A DNA stretch of 64,000 nucleotides, taken from positions 186,001-250,000 of the forward strand of contig JAWKTX010000001.1 of the NCBI GenBank assembly GCA_041398825.1, in the 5' to 3' direction. The notes below the pieces were generated by a model. That model was given only the letters and a program-made list of their open reading frames with translations, made no database searches and was not told the origin of the DNA. The DNA comes from Planctomycetaceae bacterium. Lineage in GTDB: Bacteria; Planctomycetota; Planctomycetia; Planctomycetales; Planctomycetaceae. Both the position numbers and the translations under genes were made by a program. Shown piece by piece: positions 42,795 to 52,540 of this stretch. Numbering within the stretch: the first letter of the stretch is position 1; each line of letters begins with the position of its first letter.

Positions 42795-44996
42795 ATTCGC
42801 AACGGACGAATCCTGTTCCCCGTTCGTCTTTTTATTGCTGCCTGAATCGCGAATTCGTTCGATCACCAGGAAATAGTCGTCGCTCAAGTCCTCTCGAAGA
42901 CGCCATTGGTCGGCTTGTTCGTTCAGTTCGCGTACCTGACTCGGAGACTTGATGACGCTGTAGGGATGTTGAGTGTCAATGACAATGATGTCCGTGTCAG
43001 CAGGCACTCCGGGCTGGTAATTGTTGACCGCTCGAAGATAGCCGCTGTAGTCATAGGAACGATCGCAATGTGTCAAACGAGTATGCACATAATCAGTAGA
43101 TGCGATTCGCGATGTGACAGGAAGAAAAGGAGCCAGCTTGTTGAAATGTTCGGCCCTTGGTCCGGGAACGAACAGACGTGCATAGCCAGTGCGTGACTGT
43201 GTCGACCAGAATCCGAGACCGACAGGCATCATTGAATTCGTCACTGCGGAAAACAGGGCACAGAAGAATGCAAAACGGGCAATATTGCCGGGATTGACCG
43301 CACCGGACAGCAGATGAATTCTGCCGCCGCGAAGACCAGCGGCTGCGGCCCAAAACAGAACGGGCAACATCGGCGCGTGAAAGTGGTGATAGGGAACCGG
43401 AGGGAGGTCGATGTGAGCTGCGGCAGTTGTTTCGGCGGCGCCTGATTCAGATGGCACGGAATCCGCATTCCCCAGTTGAATCAGGCTCAACATGACGAAT
43501 GTGACGCATGCGGCCAGCAATCTCAATGGACTTCGCCAAAGCACAAATCCAATCGGCACACTGAAGACCATCAGGTAGAGGAATGTCCGGAGACAGAAGA
43601 ACTGAGCCAGCACTCTTTGTGGTTCCTGCAGCGTCGTCCGCACAAGGTCGCCCGGGCTGTTGCCAAGGTCTCCGAAATAGCGGCTGTAATGAACTGGAAC
43701 ACCTGATCGAAACCAGGGAATGACGACCCAGACGGCCATCAAAACGTACAGGGCGCTGAATGCGCAAAGGCCGATCGACCAAAGCTGATACGTGCGTCCT
43801 TCGGTCTTCTGTTCTGAGGGACTTCCGGATGAAACATCAGGGGATGAATCTTCAGCAGGCGAGCAGCCTTTCCTGCCGGACGTTAACCATAAGACCAGTC
43901 CGATCGGACCAGTGATCAGTGCGAAGTCTTCCTGAGCAGACAGAGCTACCAGGAAGCAGGCAGACGACTTCCACAGCTGTCGCCGTTCCGCCAGATCGAT
44001 GCCCCAGAACAGGAATGGCAGGCCGAAACTTCCTGGCCTCAGAGTCTTCAGGTCGATGGCAATGTCCAGAAAATGCATCGGAAAAAACAGAAGCCATGCC
44101 AGCCCAAGCCACATGGCCGCGCTTCGACTTCCGGAATGACGAAGTGCGATGGAATAGACAGGGACTACGCAGATTCCCAGAGCAATTGATTCGGCCAGTT
44201 CCAGCATCAGGTGCGAAGGCCAGATCATATGGATGGGTAGCAGGAGCAGATGGATCACCTGAATGTGCTCTCCCAGAAACAATCCCTGGTCGAGGTAACT
44301 ACGAAACCCCTTGCCATGCCAGACATTCCAGAGATGCTCTTCGTACATCGCCGAATCACCGTGTGGGATCCAAAGTCCAGCGTACAGTCGTTCATTCATC
44401 CAGAAGGAAACGCAGATCCAGCATCCCGTTGCAACAAGCAACACCACCAACTGCCAGTCAACCCGCTTAGGAGGAAGATCCGCTGACGGCGCCCTCATGC
44501 GTGTTTCCGGAAGTATTGCTGTCAGAGTGGCGGCCGGAAAAAGGGACAGCCAGAGTCCGGGGGCAAGGTAATAGAGCTGGCTGAATATCGACGCCGGTTG
44601 AAGGTCAGCCAGAAGCCAGAGTCCTGTCCAGACCAGACTTGCCAGCCACACCAGTCCCAGTTGTCGCGTCAGTTGAGAAACTGTCTGCCGACACAAGGTC
44701 TCCCGAATGAGAATCCGTAGGAGCAATCCAAGAGCCAGCAATGCCGTCGCCAAGCCGAAGATTCGGATCAGAACCGGAACAAACAGAAGTTCCACTTCCG
44801 TTCCGCCGGCAAAATCAACGCGCACCTGTCCACCAAAGGTGCGAATAATCTGAGCATTGATGTCGCCTGGCCACAAGGAGGCTGTCAGCATTGGATCACT
44901 GAGTACCAGCAAAACCATGATCGCACACGAAAGGCAGCCGCCGATCAGCAGGCTAAGTGACTTCATCAGGTTGTGGTTTGTCGTTCCCGGGTTCAT
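42789..44996 (-). CDS. DUF2079 family membrane protein
   Basis: 735 residues with about a dozen hydrophobic helices. The DUF2079 pattern is readable in the middle: DSAMYEEHLWNVWHGKGF, then LGEHIQVIHLLLLPIHMIWPS, AESIALGICVVPVYSIALRH and ALSAQEDFALITGPIGLVLW. The C-terminal ~150 residues form a soluble domain (PGVPADTDIIVIDTQHPYSV). DUF2079 proteins resemble GT-C glycosyltransferases and are inferred to transfer sugars from lipid carriers; no activity is proven. The gene ends inside the inverted-repeat element at 42677-42794, so its last codons or stop may have been altered by that insertion. Confidence 0.85.
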   Translation of the reverse strand: MNPGTTNHNLMKSLSLLIGGCLSCAIMVLLVLSDPMLTASLWPGDINAQIIRTFGGQVRVDFAGGTEVELLFVPVLIRIFGLATALLALGLLLRILIRETLCRQTVSQLTRQLGLVWLASLVWTGLWLLADLQPASIFSQLYYLAPGLWLSLFPAATLTAILPETRMRAPSADLPPKRVDWQLVVLLVATGCWICVSFWMNERLYAGLWIPHGDSAMYEEHLWNVWHGKGFRSYLDQGLFLGEHIQVIHLLLLPIHMIWPSHLMLELAESIALGICVVPVYSIALRHSGSRSAAMWLGLAWLLFFPMHFLDIAIDLKTLRPGSFGLPFLFWGIDLAERRQLWKSSACFLVALSAQEDFALITGPIGLVLWLTSGRKGCSPAEDSSPDVSSGSPSEQKTEGRTYQLWSIGLCAFSALYVLMAVWVVIPWFRSGVPVHYSRYFGDLGNSPGDLVRTTLQEPQRVLAQFFCLRTFLYLMVFSVPIGFVLWRSPLRLLAACVTFVMLSLIQLGNADSVPSESGAAETTAAAHIDLPPVPYHHFHAPMLPVLFWAAAAGLRGGRIHLLSGAVNPGNIARFAFFCALFSAVTNSMMPVGLGFWSTQSRTGYARLFVPGPRAEHFNKLAPFLPVTSRIASTDYVHTRLTHCDRSYDYSGYLRAVNNYQPGVPADTDIIVIDTQHPYSVIKSPSQVRELNEQADQWRLREDLSDDYFLVIERIRDSGSNKKTNGEQDSSVANG

Positions 44997-45223
44997 TCAG
45001 AATTCAATTCAGCCCCTTAGGGGACGCATGGAATGTGCGCTCTCACACGAATCAGCTGGAATCATCGATCTGGTGCAGATTCCTTTAAGATTGGGGCAAC
45101 CGGTGAAATGGGTAGTTCTCTGTTGGCGTTCGTGATCGAATCATATTGACCCAGTTCTTAATTCCTGTGACCCTATCCACTCCCGCCTTTCGCGCTTCCT
45201 GTCATTATGTGTTTCCCGTCGAA

Positions 45224-47203
45224 ATGGTCGTCTCTGACCCCTCTTCTCGTGGCTTGTTCCGCTGGCTGCTTTGCCTGTTGGCAATCGCAGTCGTTTCGGG
45301 CTGCGCGACGACTGAATTCGTCAAACTACGCAGAAAGCCGCACAATCCGCTGGTAGAAAGGCTCCACAGTACCAGATTTGGCGATCTTGCCCCGTCAGAA
45401 CGCACAAATCTGTACCTGTCCCGTTCCGGATACGATGGCCCGGCCGAGCTGCAACCAATGCTTTACCATTGCGCGAATCAGTTAAGGGCTGCCTGGGAAC
45501 ATGATGCGCTCTATGCGCTGGCTGAATTGAGATACATTGGTGCACGTTCGGTCGCCAGACATGACGCTCAACTGGCTGGCGAGTTGTATCTGGATGCCAG
45601 CCAGGCAGCCTGGTTCTACTTCATGACGCCGGATCCATCTGGTCGAATCCCGGACCCGACGGAGGTTCAACACAGAGAAGCGGCTGAGCTCTACAACGGA
45701 AGTTGCGAATCTTTATTGCGCGTGATCAAGGCGGCTGGCCCTTACGAATTGGGGCAATCGCTTTTGATGCCGCTCAGCCATCGGCGGATCATCCTGGACA
45801 TTCCGTATCCGAATTCGACGATTCATCCGGAGAATCTCGCGGAATTTGAATTTGTCAGTGACTTCAAGCTGACAAATCTGCGAAATCATCACCGCTCGCC
45901 GGGGCTTGGTGTTCCGCTGGTGGCCTATCGACGGCAGCCGCAGCAGCCGCATGCGATTGAAGAATACTACACCGAACAGATGGGGTTCGCGGCAACAGCG
46001 CTGCTTCGCTTTGCGCCTCCGGGAACGACACAACACCAGACCCCGATTTCAACATTTGCGGACGCGATGGCATCGACTTACGGGTTCAATCTGCCAGCGA
46101 ATCCGGCGGTCATTCAGTTGCAGTTGTTTGATCCTCGCGAAACCGATGGGGTTGTCATTCAGAATTCGCTGGTTCCGCTGCAAACGGACCTGAGTACGCC
46201 GCTGGCTAGAGCACTAAGTAATCCTGATCTGAAGCTGCTGGATACCTGGGCGTTCTTTCGCCCCGATCATGCACGGGCTATCGAAGGGCTTTACATGGTA
46301 CAGCCTTATGACCCCGATCGGATTCCTGTGCTGATGGTGCACGGAATCTGGTCCAGTCCAATGACATGGATGGAAATGTTCAACGACCTGCAGGCCGACC
46401 CTGAGATTCGGCGACGGTACCAGTTCTGGTTCTATTTGTATCCCACAGGAGAACCCCTGCCCTTCGCCGCTGCAAATCTTCGGCAAGAACTGGCAAATGT
46501 CCGGATGGCGGTTGATCCGCAGCGGCAGAACGACAAGCTGGACCAGATGGTCATGGTGGGGCACAGTATGGGCGGATTGATTGCCCACCTGATGACTATC
46601 GAAAGTGGCAACCGACTCTGGGACAGTGTGAGCCCCGTTCCGTTTCATCACATTCAGGCACCGCAAGAGCATAAGGCGGAGATGCAGCGAGTTTTCTACT
46701 TTCATCGCAATCCATCCGTGGCACGTATTGTCACGATCGCGAGCCCGTATGACGGCAGCCGATATTCCAATGCATTTACCCGCTGGCTGAGTGGATCACT
46801 GGTCTGGCTGCCGAATCGAACCATGCAACTGACTCGGCTGCTGTCTGATTACAACGAATCCGTTTGGTCCGATCGGGTTCTCACTCCTCGCACCAGCCTG
46901 GATTCGTTGACGCGTGAGTCTGCTATCCTGCAATTGATTCAGGATACGCCTGTGCCACTCGACGTGCCGCATCACAATGTTGTCGGGGTCAGAAAAGGCA
47001 AGTCGCCGGATCAGTGGACGGACGGCGTTGTGAACTTCAGAAGTGCTCACCTGGAAGACGTCGACAGTGAAGTCATCATTCGCGCCGGACACAGTCAGAT
47101 TCAAAGGCACCCTGACACGATCGCAGAAGTCCGTCGCGTGTTGATCGAGCATCTCCATGAGCTGAATCAGACGCGATCGCTCCCCCTGTTCAGCATTCGC
47201 TGA
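45224..47203 (+). CDS. alpha/beta-hydrolase (lipase-like) lipoprotein
   Basis: 659 residues from a start at 45224, which puts a lipoprotein signal near the N-terminus (LFRWLLCLLAIAVVSGC, Cys as lipidation site). The frame opens at 45146, and an upstream start cannot be excluded because no Shine-Dalgarno sequence is evident. The first ~370 residues are helical and of unknown type. The alpha/beta-hydrolase domain follows: IPVLMVHGIWSSPMTW (oxyanion region), nucleophile elbow VMVGHSMGGLIAHL, and later IVTIASPYDGSRYSN. The C-terminal His candidate is in RAGHSQIQRHPD. Predicted membrane-anchored esterase or lipase. Confidence 0.85.
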   Translation: MVVSDPSSRGLFRWLLCLLAIAVVSGCATTEFVKLRRKPHNPLVERLHSTRFGDLAPSERTNLYLSRSGYDGPAELQPMLYHCANQLRAAWEHDALYALAELRYIGARSVARHDAQLAGELYLDASQAAWFYFMTPDPSGRIPDPTEVQHREAAELYNGSCESLLRVIKAAGPYELGQSLLMPLSHRRIILDIPYPNSTIHPENLAEFEFVSDFKLTNLRNHHRSPGLGVPLVAYRRQPQQPHAIEEYYTEQMGFAATALLRFAPPGTTQHQTPISTFADAMASTYGFNLPANPAVIQLQLFDPRETDGVVIQNSLVPLQTDLSTPLARALSNPDLKLLDTWAFFRPDHARAIEGLYMVQPYDPDRIPVLMVHGIWSSPMTWMEMFNDLQADPEIRRRYQFWFYLYPTGEPLPFAAANLRQELANVRMAVDPQRQNDKLDQMVMVGHSMGGLIAHLMTIESGNRLWDSVSPVPFHHIQAPQEHKAEMQRVFYFHRNPSVARIVTIASPYDGSRYSNAFTRWLSGSLVWLPNRTMQLTRLLSDYNESVWSDRVLTPRTSLDSLTRESAILQLIQDTPVPLDVPHHNVVGVRKGKSPDQWTDGVVNFRSAHLEDVDSEVIIRAGHSQIQRHPDTIAEVRRVLIEHLHELNQTRSLPLFSIR

Positions 47204-47268
47204 CCAGCGCGCTTTGGCCCTATGATTCGAACGACTTCCGAGCAGGTGATTCCTGTTCGCTGTGTGTT

Positions 47269-48093
47269 TCAGCTGAGCAATTGCCAGGCGATTGTTGCCG
47301 CGCCTGCAGCAACACAGTATATCGAGAACCAGTGGAGTCGATCTGCTACGACAAGTCGGATCAGCCATTTGAGACAGAAGACCCCGACGATGAAGCTCAC
47401 GATGGTCCCCGCGAGAATTGGCAGGACTTGAGGATCCACGCTCTCTTCACCCGTGAGCAGATCCTTCATTTGCAGGACCGTCGCTCCACCGATTGCCGGC
47501 AAAGCAATCAGGAAAGAAAACCTAGCTGCGTCTGGTCGACTGAGTCCATTCAGAAGTCCACCGGCAATCGTGCTCCCGGACCGACTGATGCCGGGAATAA
47601 TAGCGAATGCCTGAAACAGTCCAACAAATAAAGCCGTGCGCGGACTCACGTCACTGCTCGGCTCCGATGTGGCAATATCCTTCTTGTCGTGGCCTGCTGA
47701 CTGCTTTTGAAAGTAACGTCCCGCCACCAGAAGAAACGCCGTGACAAGTAAGGCACAGCCAGCATACAGCGGCTCATTGAAAAGGGATTCAATGTGATCC
47801 TTGAGCAGAACTCCAACCAGTCCAACTGGGATGGTGGCAAGAACAATCATGGCTACCAGTTTGAGATTTTTTCGCAGGTCGAGCAGATCTTTCCAGTAAA
47901 CCACCATGATCGAAAGCAGAGAACCAAAGTGCAGTGCGACATTCATTGTCGCGTTTTCCGCAGGGACTCGCATGTCCGTATAACGTTCCAGCAACGCGCC
48001 GATAATGACGAGATGCCCGGACGAACTGATTGGCAGAAACTCGGCAATACCCTGAACGATGCCGAGAATTATGGAGTAGATGTAGGCTTGCAT
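47269..48093 (-). CDS. uppP: undecaprenyl-diphosphatase
   Basis: Integral membrane phosphatase (BacA/UppP) that recycles undecaprenyl pyrophosphate to the monophosphate used for peptidoglycan and polysaccharide synthesis; it also confers bacitracin tolerance. 274 residues with about eight helices. Signatures: QGIAEFLPISSSGHL near the N-terminus and FQAFAIIPGISRSGSTIAGG in the middle. Convergent with the lipase-like gene; on its own strand it lies only 10 bases after the HtrA-like gene, so these two may be co-transcribed. Confidence 0.97.
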   Translation of the reverse strand: MQAYIYSIILGIVQGIAEFLPISSSGHLVIIGALLERYTDMRVPAENATMNVALHFGSLLSIMVVYWKDLLDLRKNLKLVAMIVLATIPVGLVGVLLKDHIESLFNEPLYAGCALLVTAFLLVAGRYFQKQSAGHDKKDIATSEPSSDVSPRTALFVGLFQAFAIIPGISRSGSTIAGGLLNGLSRPDAARFSFLIALPAIGGATVLQMKDLLTGEESVDPQVLPILAGTIVSFIVGVFCLKWLIRLVVADRLHWFSIYCVAAGAATIAWQLLS

Positions 48094-48103
48094 GAAAAAG
48101 ACT

Positions 48104-50311
48104 CTACATCGATTTCATGAACAGCGACCAATTCGCGGCGATCCGGCGGCTCGATTCCGGAGAAACATCGGCAGCCTGTGCGGCTGGGAGCGAAAAAACA
48201 CGCAATCCAGATTCCTGCATTACGCGAATGGATGTCGTTCGCAGTACCTGAGACTGGCGGTCGGACGGAATCTCAAGTTGAAGGACGGATCGTCCCAACT
48301 GCGAATCGACTGAATTTTCGGCGGTTGGTGAGATCCACCCATCAAGCATCAAGGCGCCACGAAACGGGCTGTTCATCGAATAGATCAGATTTCGGGCCAG
48401 ATCGGCTTCGCTGCTTTCTGCCGCAACGACCAGACGCAGCGAGTCGATTTCCAGCTCTCGAGCGGTCTGGATGGCTCCCAGCACGATGAGCCGAATATCC
48501 TCCTGCGTGAGCCTGGTTCCGTCCGGGTTTCGCGGGACTGCGACCGCGAGATGGTGAGAATGGATGACTGACTGCCACGACCGCAGCACTTGTTCTTCTG
48601 GCTGGTTGCCTGACGACAGCAGTACGATCAGTCCCGGTCCGGGATCGCTCTCATCTGATACAGTGCTCTTTCCGGAGGGATGAAAGACAATGACGTGCCC
48701 ATCCTCTCCGATGGGAATGTCTTTTCGTTGGGGGACGCTGACACTCTCGACAATATCCAGGAGCTCGGAGGAAGTCGAATTTGTGGCTCCACGAACGAGC
48801 GCCAGTACTTTTGAATCGTAGGAAGGTATTTCGGCGGGGAAATCACCGGTCACCACCTCTGTCGTCTGCAGCGGCTTCTCGTCGTCCGTATCAGTTGCAG
48901 AACTGGAGTACCTGGTTTCGCTCCAGCCAATCACCACTTTGGATCCGGGGGGATGTTTGAAGAGTTCTCGACGAAGACCACCGGCCGATGAAATGTCAAC
49001 GCCATCGATTGATTCAATTCGAACGACAGCTGGCAATCCGGCTTTCGCTGCTGGTGAATCAGATTCAACACAGACAATCAGGCCGTTCGGCTGGTTTGCC
49101 AGCAGGTCTTCTTCTTCCTGGTTTTCAGGGTCTTTACTTTTTGACGGTCCCCGCCGCGGCGCGGGAATGACGGGCTCATTCTCTTCGGCTGCCGCGTTCC
49201 CACCGGTTCGAAAGTCGGCCAGTGGCATTACGCCAAGGTACCCCGGCTGAACAACCGGTAGTCTCTCAGCCAGGATCAGGTTGACGTCCATTTTTTCGCC
49301 GTCGCGTTCAATCTGCAATTGCATTCGGTCTTCTGCGTAGCTTCTGGCAACAGCCGATTCAAGTGTCGCGGAGCGATCGACCAACAGACCATTGACCATA
49401 ACGATCCGATCACCCGTCCTGAGCCCTGCTTCAGACGCCGGGCCTCCCGGGTGCAGAGACTGGACCCTGACATCATCGGAGTATGCTCCGGGAGCGGTGA
49501 TCGCAATGCCCAGTTTTCCGGACTTCAGGTTCTTTCCGGCTCTCAGTCGATTGGCAGAATCCAGCACGTCTTTCATCGGAATCGCGAATCCAATGCCGGA
49601 GTCGTACCATTCGACGCCGGCCTCTACACCATCACTGGATCGAGGCGACAAAGGGACCAGCAGCCCCAGCACGTCGCCATCCAGATTGATGAGTGGACCG
49701 CCGTAGTTCAGCGGAGAGATCTTAGCGTCCGTCTGAATTGCCATAGAATGAACGCGATTGACGGCGCTGAGGATACCCACAGAGATATTCGATGATTCCG
49801 TGTCGTAAAAACGTCCGACGGCAATTGTCCATTGCCCAATGATCGGATCTGCAATTGCCGTTGTCGCAGTCGTCGTTGTGCTGCCGGCGGTAGACTGAAA
49901 TGCAGTCCAGTCGCCCTGCCCCGCTTTCAGCAGGACAAGTTTTCGGACAAAGTCCGTGGCGACGATTTCCGCGGGAACCCGTTTTCCGTCAATGGTTTCA
50001 ACAAGGATCGCCTGCGGATTACCTTCGACGGAAAACGCGCTGGTAACGATCTGCCCATCTGACGAAATCACAACACCTGTCGAGGCCGCCGTATTGATCT
50101 TTCCGCCGTCTGTATTCTGTTCACTGCCAATTGGGCGTATTCGGACAACGGCCGGGTCAACCTTCCGCACAGCCTGCTGAACCAACTGCCCAAGTTCATC
50201 GATTTCACCAGGTGAATCGCTGGCACGCACGGAGGATGCCAGGGTCAGGAATATCGCAAGGCCCAGGATGATCTGCTGCTTCGCTGGCGGGAATAGGGGA
50301 TTCAACAGCAT
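48104..50311 (-). CDS. HtrA-like double-PDZ protein with all three catalytic residues replaced
   Basis: 735 residues: signal peptide (KQQIILGLAIFLTLASSVRA), a trypsin-like HtrA/DegP fold (about 45-245), PDZ1 (about 255-345, LGIAITAPGAYSDDVRV to AERLPV), a Pro/Glu/Lys linker, PDZ2 (about 410-470), and a C-terminal ~200-residue domain resembling an alpha/beta-hydrolase. In the protease fold the His site (family TNxHV) reads TSAFSV (Phe93), the Asp site reads FVRKLVLLK (Lys124) and the Ser site (family GNSGGPL) reads LNYGGPL (Tyr203). All three triad residues are lost while the fold motifs are kept. The hydrolase-like end also lacks a GxSxG elbow. Probably a periplasmic binding or scaffold protein. 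Confidence 0.85.
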   Translation of the reverse strand: MLLNPLFPPAKQQIILGLAIFLTLASSVRASDSPGEIDELGQLVQQAVRKVDPAVVRIRPIGSEQNTDGGKINTAASTGVVISSDGQIVTSAFSVEGNPQAILVETIDGKRVPAEIVATDFVRKLVLLKAGQGDWTAFQSTAGSTTTTATTAIADPIIGQWTIAVGRFYDTESSNISVGILSAVNRVHSMAIQTDAKISPLNYGGPLINLDGDVLGLLVPLSPRSSDGVEAGVEWYDSGIGFAIPMKDVLDSANRLRAGKNLKSGKLGIAITAPGAYSDDVRVQSLHPGGPASEAGLRTGDRIVMVNGLLVDRSATLESAVARSYAEDRMQLQIERDGEKMDVNLILAERLPVVQPGYLGVMPLADFRTGGNAAAEENEPVIPAPRRGPSKSKDPENQEEEDLLANQPNGLIVCVESDSPAAKAGLPAVVRIESIDGVDISSAGGLRRELFKHPPGSKVVIGWSETRYSSSATDTDDEKPLQTTEVVTGDFPAEIPSYDSKVLALVRGATNSTSSELLDIVESVSVPQRKDIPIGEDGHVIVFHPSGKSTVSDESDPGPGLIVLLSSGNQPEEQVLRSWQSVIHSHHLAVAVPRNPDGTRLTQEDIRLIVLGAIQTARELEIDSLRLVVAAESSEADLARNLIYSMNSPFRGALMLDGWISPTAENSVDSQLGRSVLQLEIPSDRQSQVLRTTSIRVMQESGLRVFSLPAAQAADVSPESSRRIAANWSLFMKSM

Positions 50312-50574
50312 TTGGGCACTCGTGCTACCTAACGTCTCTTCTCAATTGAACCAGCCGACGGGATTCCAAAACCAGAATCGCGGGCACAATGGTAGTGTAG
50401 GCATCACAAGGCGGCTTCACCATGCGATCGCCATCACCATTTGTGAACGGACGTCACATCAATTCGCCGGATTGATGCGTTCGGCCCTGATTGCCACGTT
50501 TGTGGAGTGGAGGAATGTGATGTCTTGTCTTTATAGTTCTGTGGCACGCTCTGTTTCACTCACGGAATTCTCTG

Positions 50575-51537
50575 ATGACACTTCGACAGCTTGGTAATTC
50601 TGACCTGCGCGTCTCTGCGATTGCAATGGGGTGCTGGCCCATTGCGGGCATTACGAGTCTGGACGTCAATCCGCAGGACAGCCGAAAAACGCTTCAGGCT
50701 GCGATCGATGCCGGGATCAATTTTCTGGACACGGCATACGCCTACGGTATTCATGGTGAAAGTGAATCACTGATAGGGGAGGCCGTGGCTGACTGTCGCG
50801 ATGCCGTTGTCATCGCGACAAAGGGTGGTCTGCATCGCATCGGTCGCGGGCAGGCTCACGATGCATCGGCGGCGACCCTGTTGCGTGAGTGTGATGAATC
50901 TCTGAAGAGACTTCGCACTGACTACATCGATCTTTACTACCTTCATGCACCGGACCCCGCCGTCCCCATTTCGGAATCCGCCGACGCAATTCGCCAGATG
51001 ATTGCTGCAGGCAAAGTTCGATACGCCGGAGCTTCGAATCTGAAACCTTCACAGCTGGAAGAATTTCATTCCGTCTGTCCCCTGGTTGCCATTCAGCCCC
51101 ATTACAACATGCTGCAGCGGGAAATCGAAGCCGACATCATGCCCTGGTGTGCGAAGCACAACATCGGATTGTGTGTCTACTGGCCACTAATGAAAGGATT
51201 GCTGGCCGGTCGTTTGCCGCGGAATCATCAATTCGATGATGCGGATGGTCGAAAAAAATATCCCATGTTTCAGGGGGAAGAGTGGCAGAAGAATCAGGAC
51301 TTCATGGATGAAATGAAGCAGATCGCTTTCGATGCCGGCTGTCCGGTTTCTCAGCTGGTTCTCGCGTGGACGATTCGTCAGCCAGGAATTACGTCGGCGC
51401 TTTGCGGTGCAAAACGAGACTGGCAGATTCTGGAAACAGCCGCTGCGATGTCGATCAGTCTCAGCGATACCATCCTCGATCGTATTCAGGCTGCGCTGCG
51501 TCGACGCGGTCAGCCCTTTTCGATCGCAGCCGTGTAG
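50575..51537 (+). CDS. aldo/keto reductase
   Basis: 320-residue NADPH-type aldo/keto reductase with a TIM-barrel fold. The catalytic tetrad is visible: Asp and Tyr in NFLDTAYAYG, Lys in VVIATKGG, His in LYYLHAPDPAV. Cofactor-side segments include VRYAGASNLKPSQLEE and CGAKRDWQILETA. It lies 76 bases before an inositol oxygenase gene on the same strand. Inositol oxygenase makes D-glucuronate, which aldo/keto reductases can reduce to L-gulonate, so a joint pathway is a reasonable inference but is not shown. No ribosome binding site is clear. Confidence 0.93.
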   Translation: MTLRQLGNSDLRVSAIAMGCWPIAGITSLDVNPQDSRKTLQAAIDAGINFLDTAYAYGIHGESESLIGEAVADCRDAVVIATKGGLHRIGRGQAHDASAATLLRECDESLKRLRTDYIDLYYLHAPDPAVPISESADAIRQMIAAGKVRYAGASNLKPSQLEEFHSVCPLVAIQPHYNMLQREIEADIMPWCAKHNIGLCVYWPLMKGLLAGRLPRNHQFDDADGRKKYPMFQGEEWQKNQDFMDEMKQIAFDAGCPVSQLVLAWTIRQPGITSALCGAKRDWQILETAAAMSISLSDTILDRIQAALRRRGQPFSIAAV

Positions 51538-51613
51538 TGAGATTCGGGGACAATGGGACGCGTGATTCATAGACATGGCCAGGCCCCTGCTCTTCAAAGG
51601 ATCGAGGTAAAAG

Positions 51614-52489
51614 ATGACCAGCGATGAACCCCAAACTGGCGATCCGAAGCCACGCGATATCTCTGGCGCGCTGGAGGATTTTATCGAATCATCGGTTTAC
51701 CCACAGCCAGCAATCAAAGCACGGGAAGACTATCGCAATTACGACTCGCCCGCCCGGGAATCTGTTCGGGATTTCTACCGTCAGAACCATCGCTTTCAGA
51801 CCTATGAATTTGTTGGCCGGAAGCGTGCTGAATTTCTGCAGTTGAACCGGCGGCAAATGGGAGTCATTGAAGCTCTGAATTTCCTGAATACTCTGGTGGA
51901 CGATTCAGATCCTGACATCGAACTGGATCAGCTTCAGCACCTGTTACAGACCGCAGAAGCCATTCGACATGATGGCCATGAAGACTGGTTTGTATTGGTT
52001 GGCTTACTGCACGATCTGGGCAAGGTGCTTTGCCTCTGGAATGAACCACAATGGGCCGTTGTGGGCGATACGTTTCCCGTTGGTTGCCAGTTCAGCGATC
52101 GAATTATCTACAGTGAATTCTTCACCGCCAACCCGGATATGACACACAGCGTCTACCAGCAGCCGCTGGGCGTCTACAAGCGGAATTGCGGGCTTCGGAA
52201 TGTCCTGATGTCCTGGGGCCACGACGAATATCTGTTTCACGTTCTGAAGAATTATCTGCCGGAACCAGCCCTCTACATGATCCGATACCACTCCTTCTAT
52301 GCGTGGCATCGTGAAGGACAATACGACTGGCTGTGTGATGATCATGACCGAGAGATGCTGCCGTGGGTCCGGAAATTCAATCCCTACGATTTGTATTCAA
52401 AATGTCCGATCGCGCCGGACTGGCACCAACTGAAACCGTATTACGAAGAACTGATCCAGAAATACCTGCCTGCGAAGATTGCATTCTGA
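51614..52489 (+). CDS. inositol oxygenase (MIOX) homologue
   Basis: 291 residues clearly of the myo-inositol oxygenase family, a di-iron enzyme that oxidises myo-inositol to D-glucuronate. The iron-ligand segments are all present: IRHDGHEDWFVLVGLLHDLG, WAVVGDTFPVGC, SWGHDEYLFHVLKN, RYHSFYAWHREGQYDWL and FNPYDLYSKC. GAGG seven bases before the ATG supports the start. MIOX is chiefly eukaryotic, with scattered bacterial homologues; the family-defining residues are intact here. Paired with an aldo/keto reductase (50575) that could act on the product. Confidence 0.93.
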   Translation: MTSDEPQTGDPKPRDISGALEDFIESSVYPQPAIKAREDYRNYDSPARESVRDFYRQNHRFQTYEFVGRKRAEFLQLNRRQMGVIEALNFLNTLVDDSDPDIELDQLQHLLQTAEAIRHDGHEDWFVLVGLLHDLGKVLCLWNEPQWAVVGDTFPVGCQFSDRIIYSEFFTANPDMTHSVYQQPLGVYKRNCGLRNVLMSWGHDEYLFHVLKNYLPEPALYMIRYHSFYAWHREGQYDWLCDDHDREMLPWVRKFNPYDLYSKCPIAPDWHQLKPYYEELIQKYLPAKIAF

Positions 52490-52540
52490 CACATCAGGCT
52501 GCCTGAGAATCGCAGCGCGTAAGACGCTTCCCGAAAGCAG

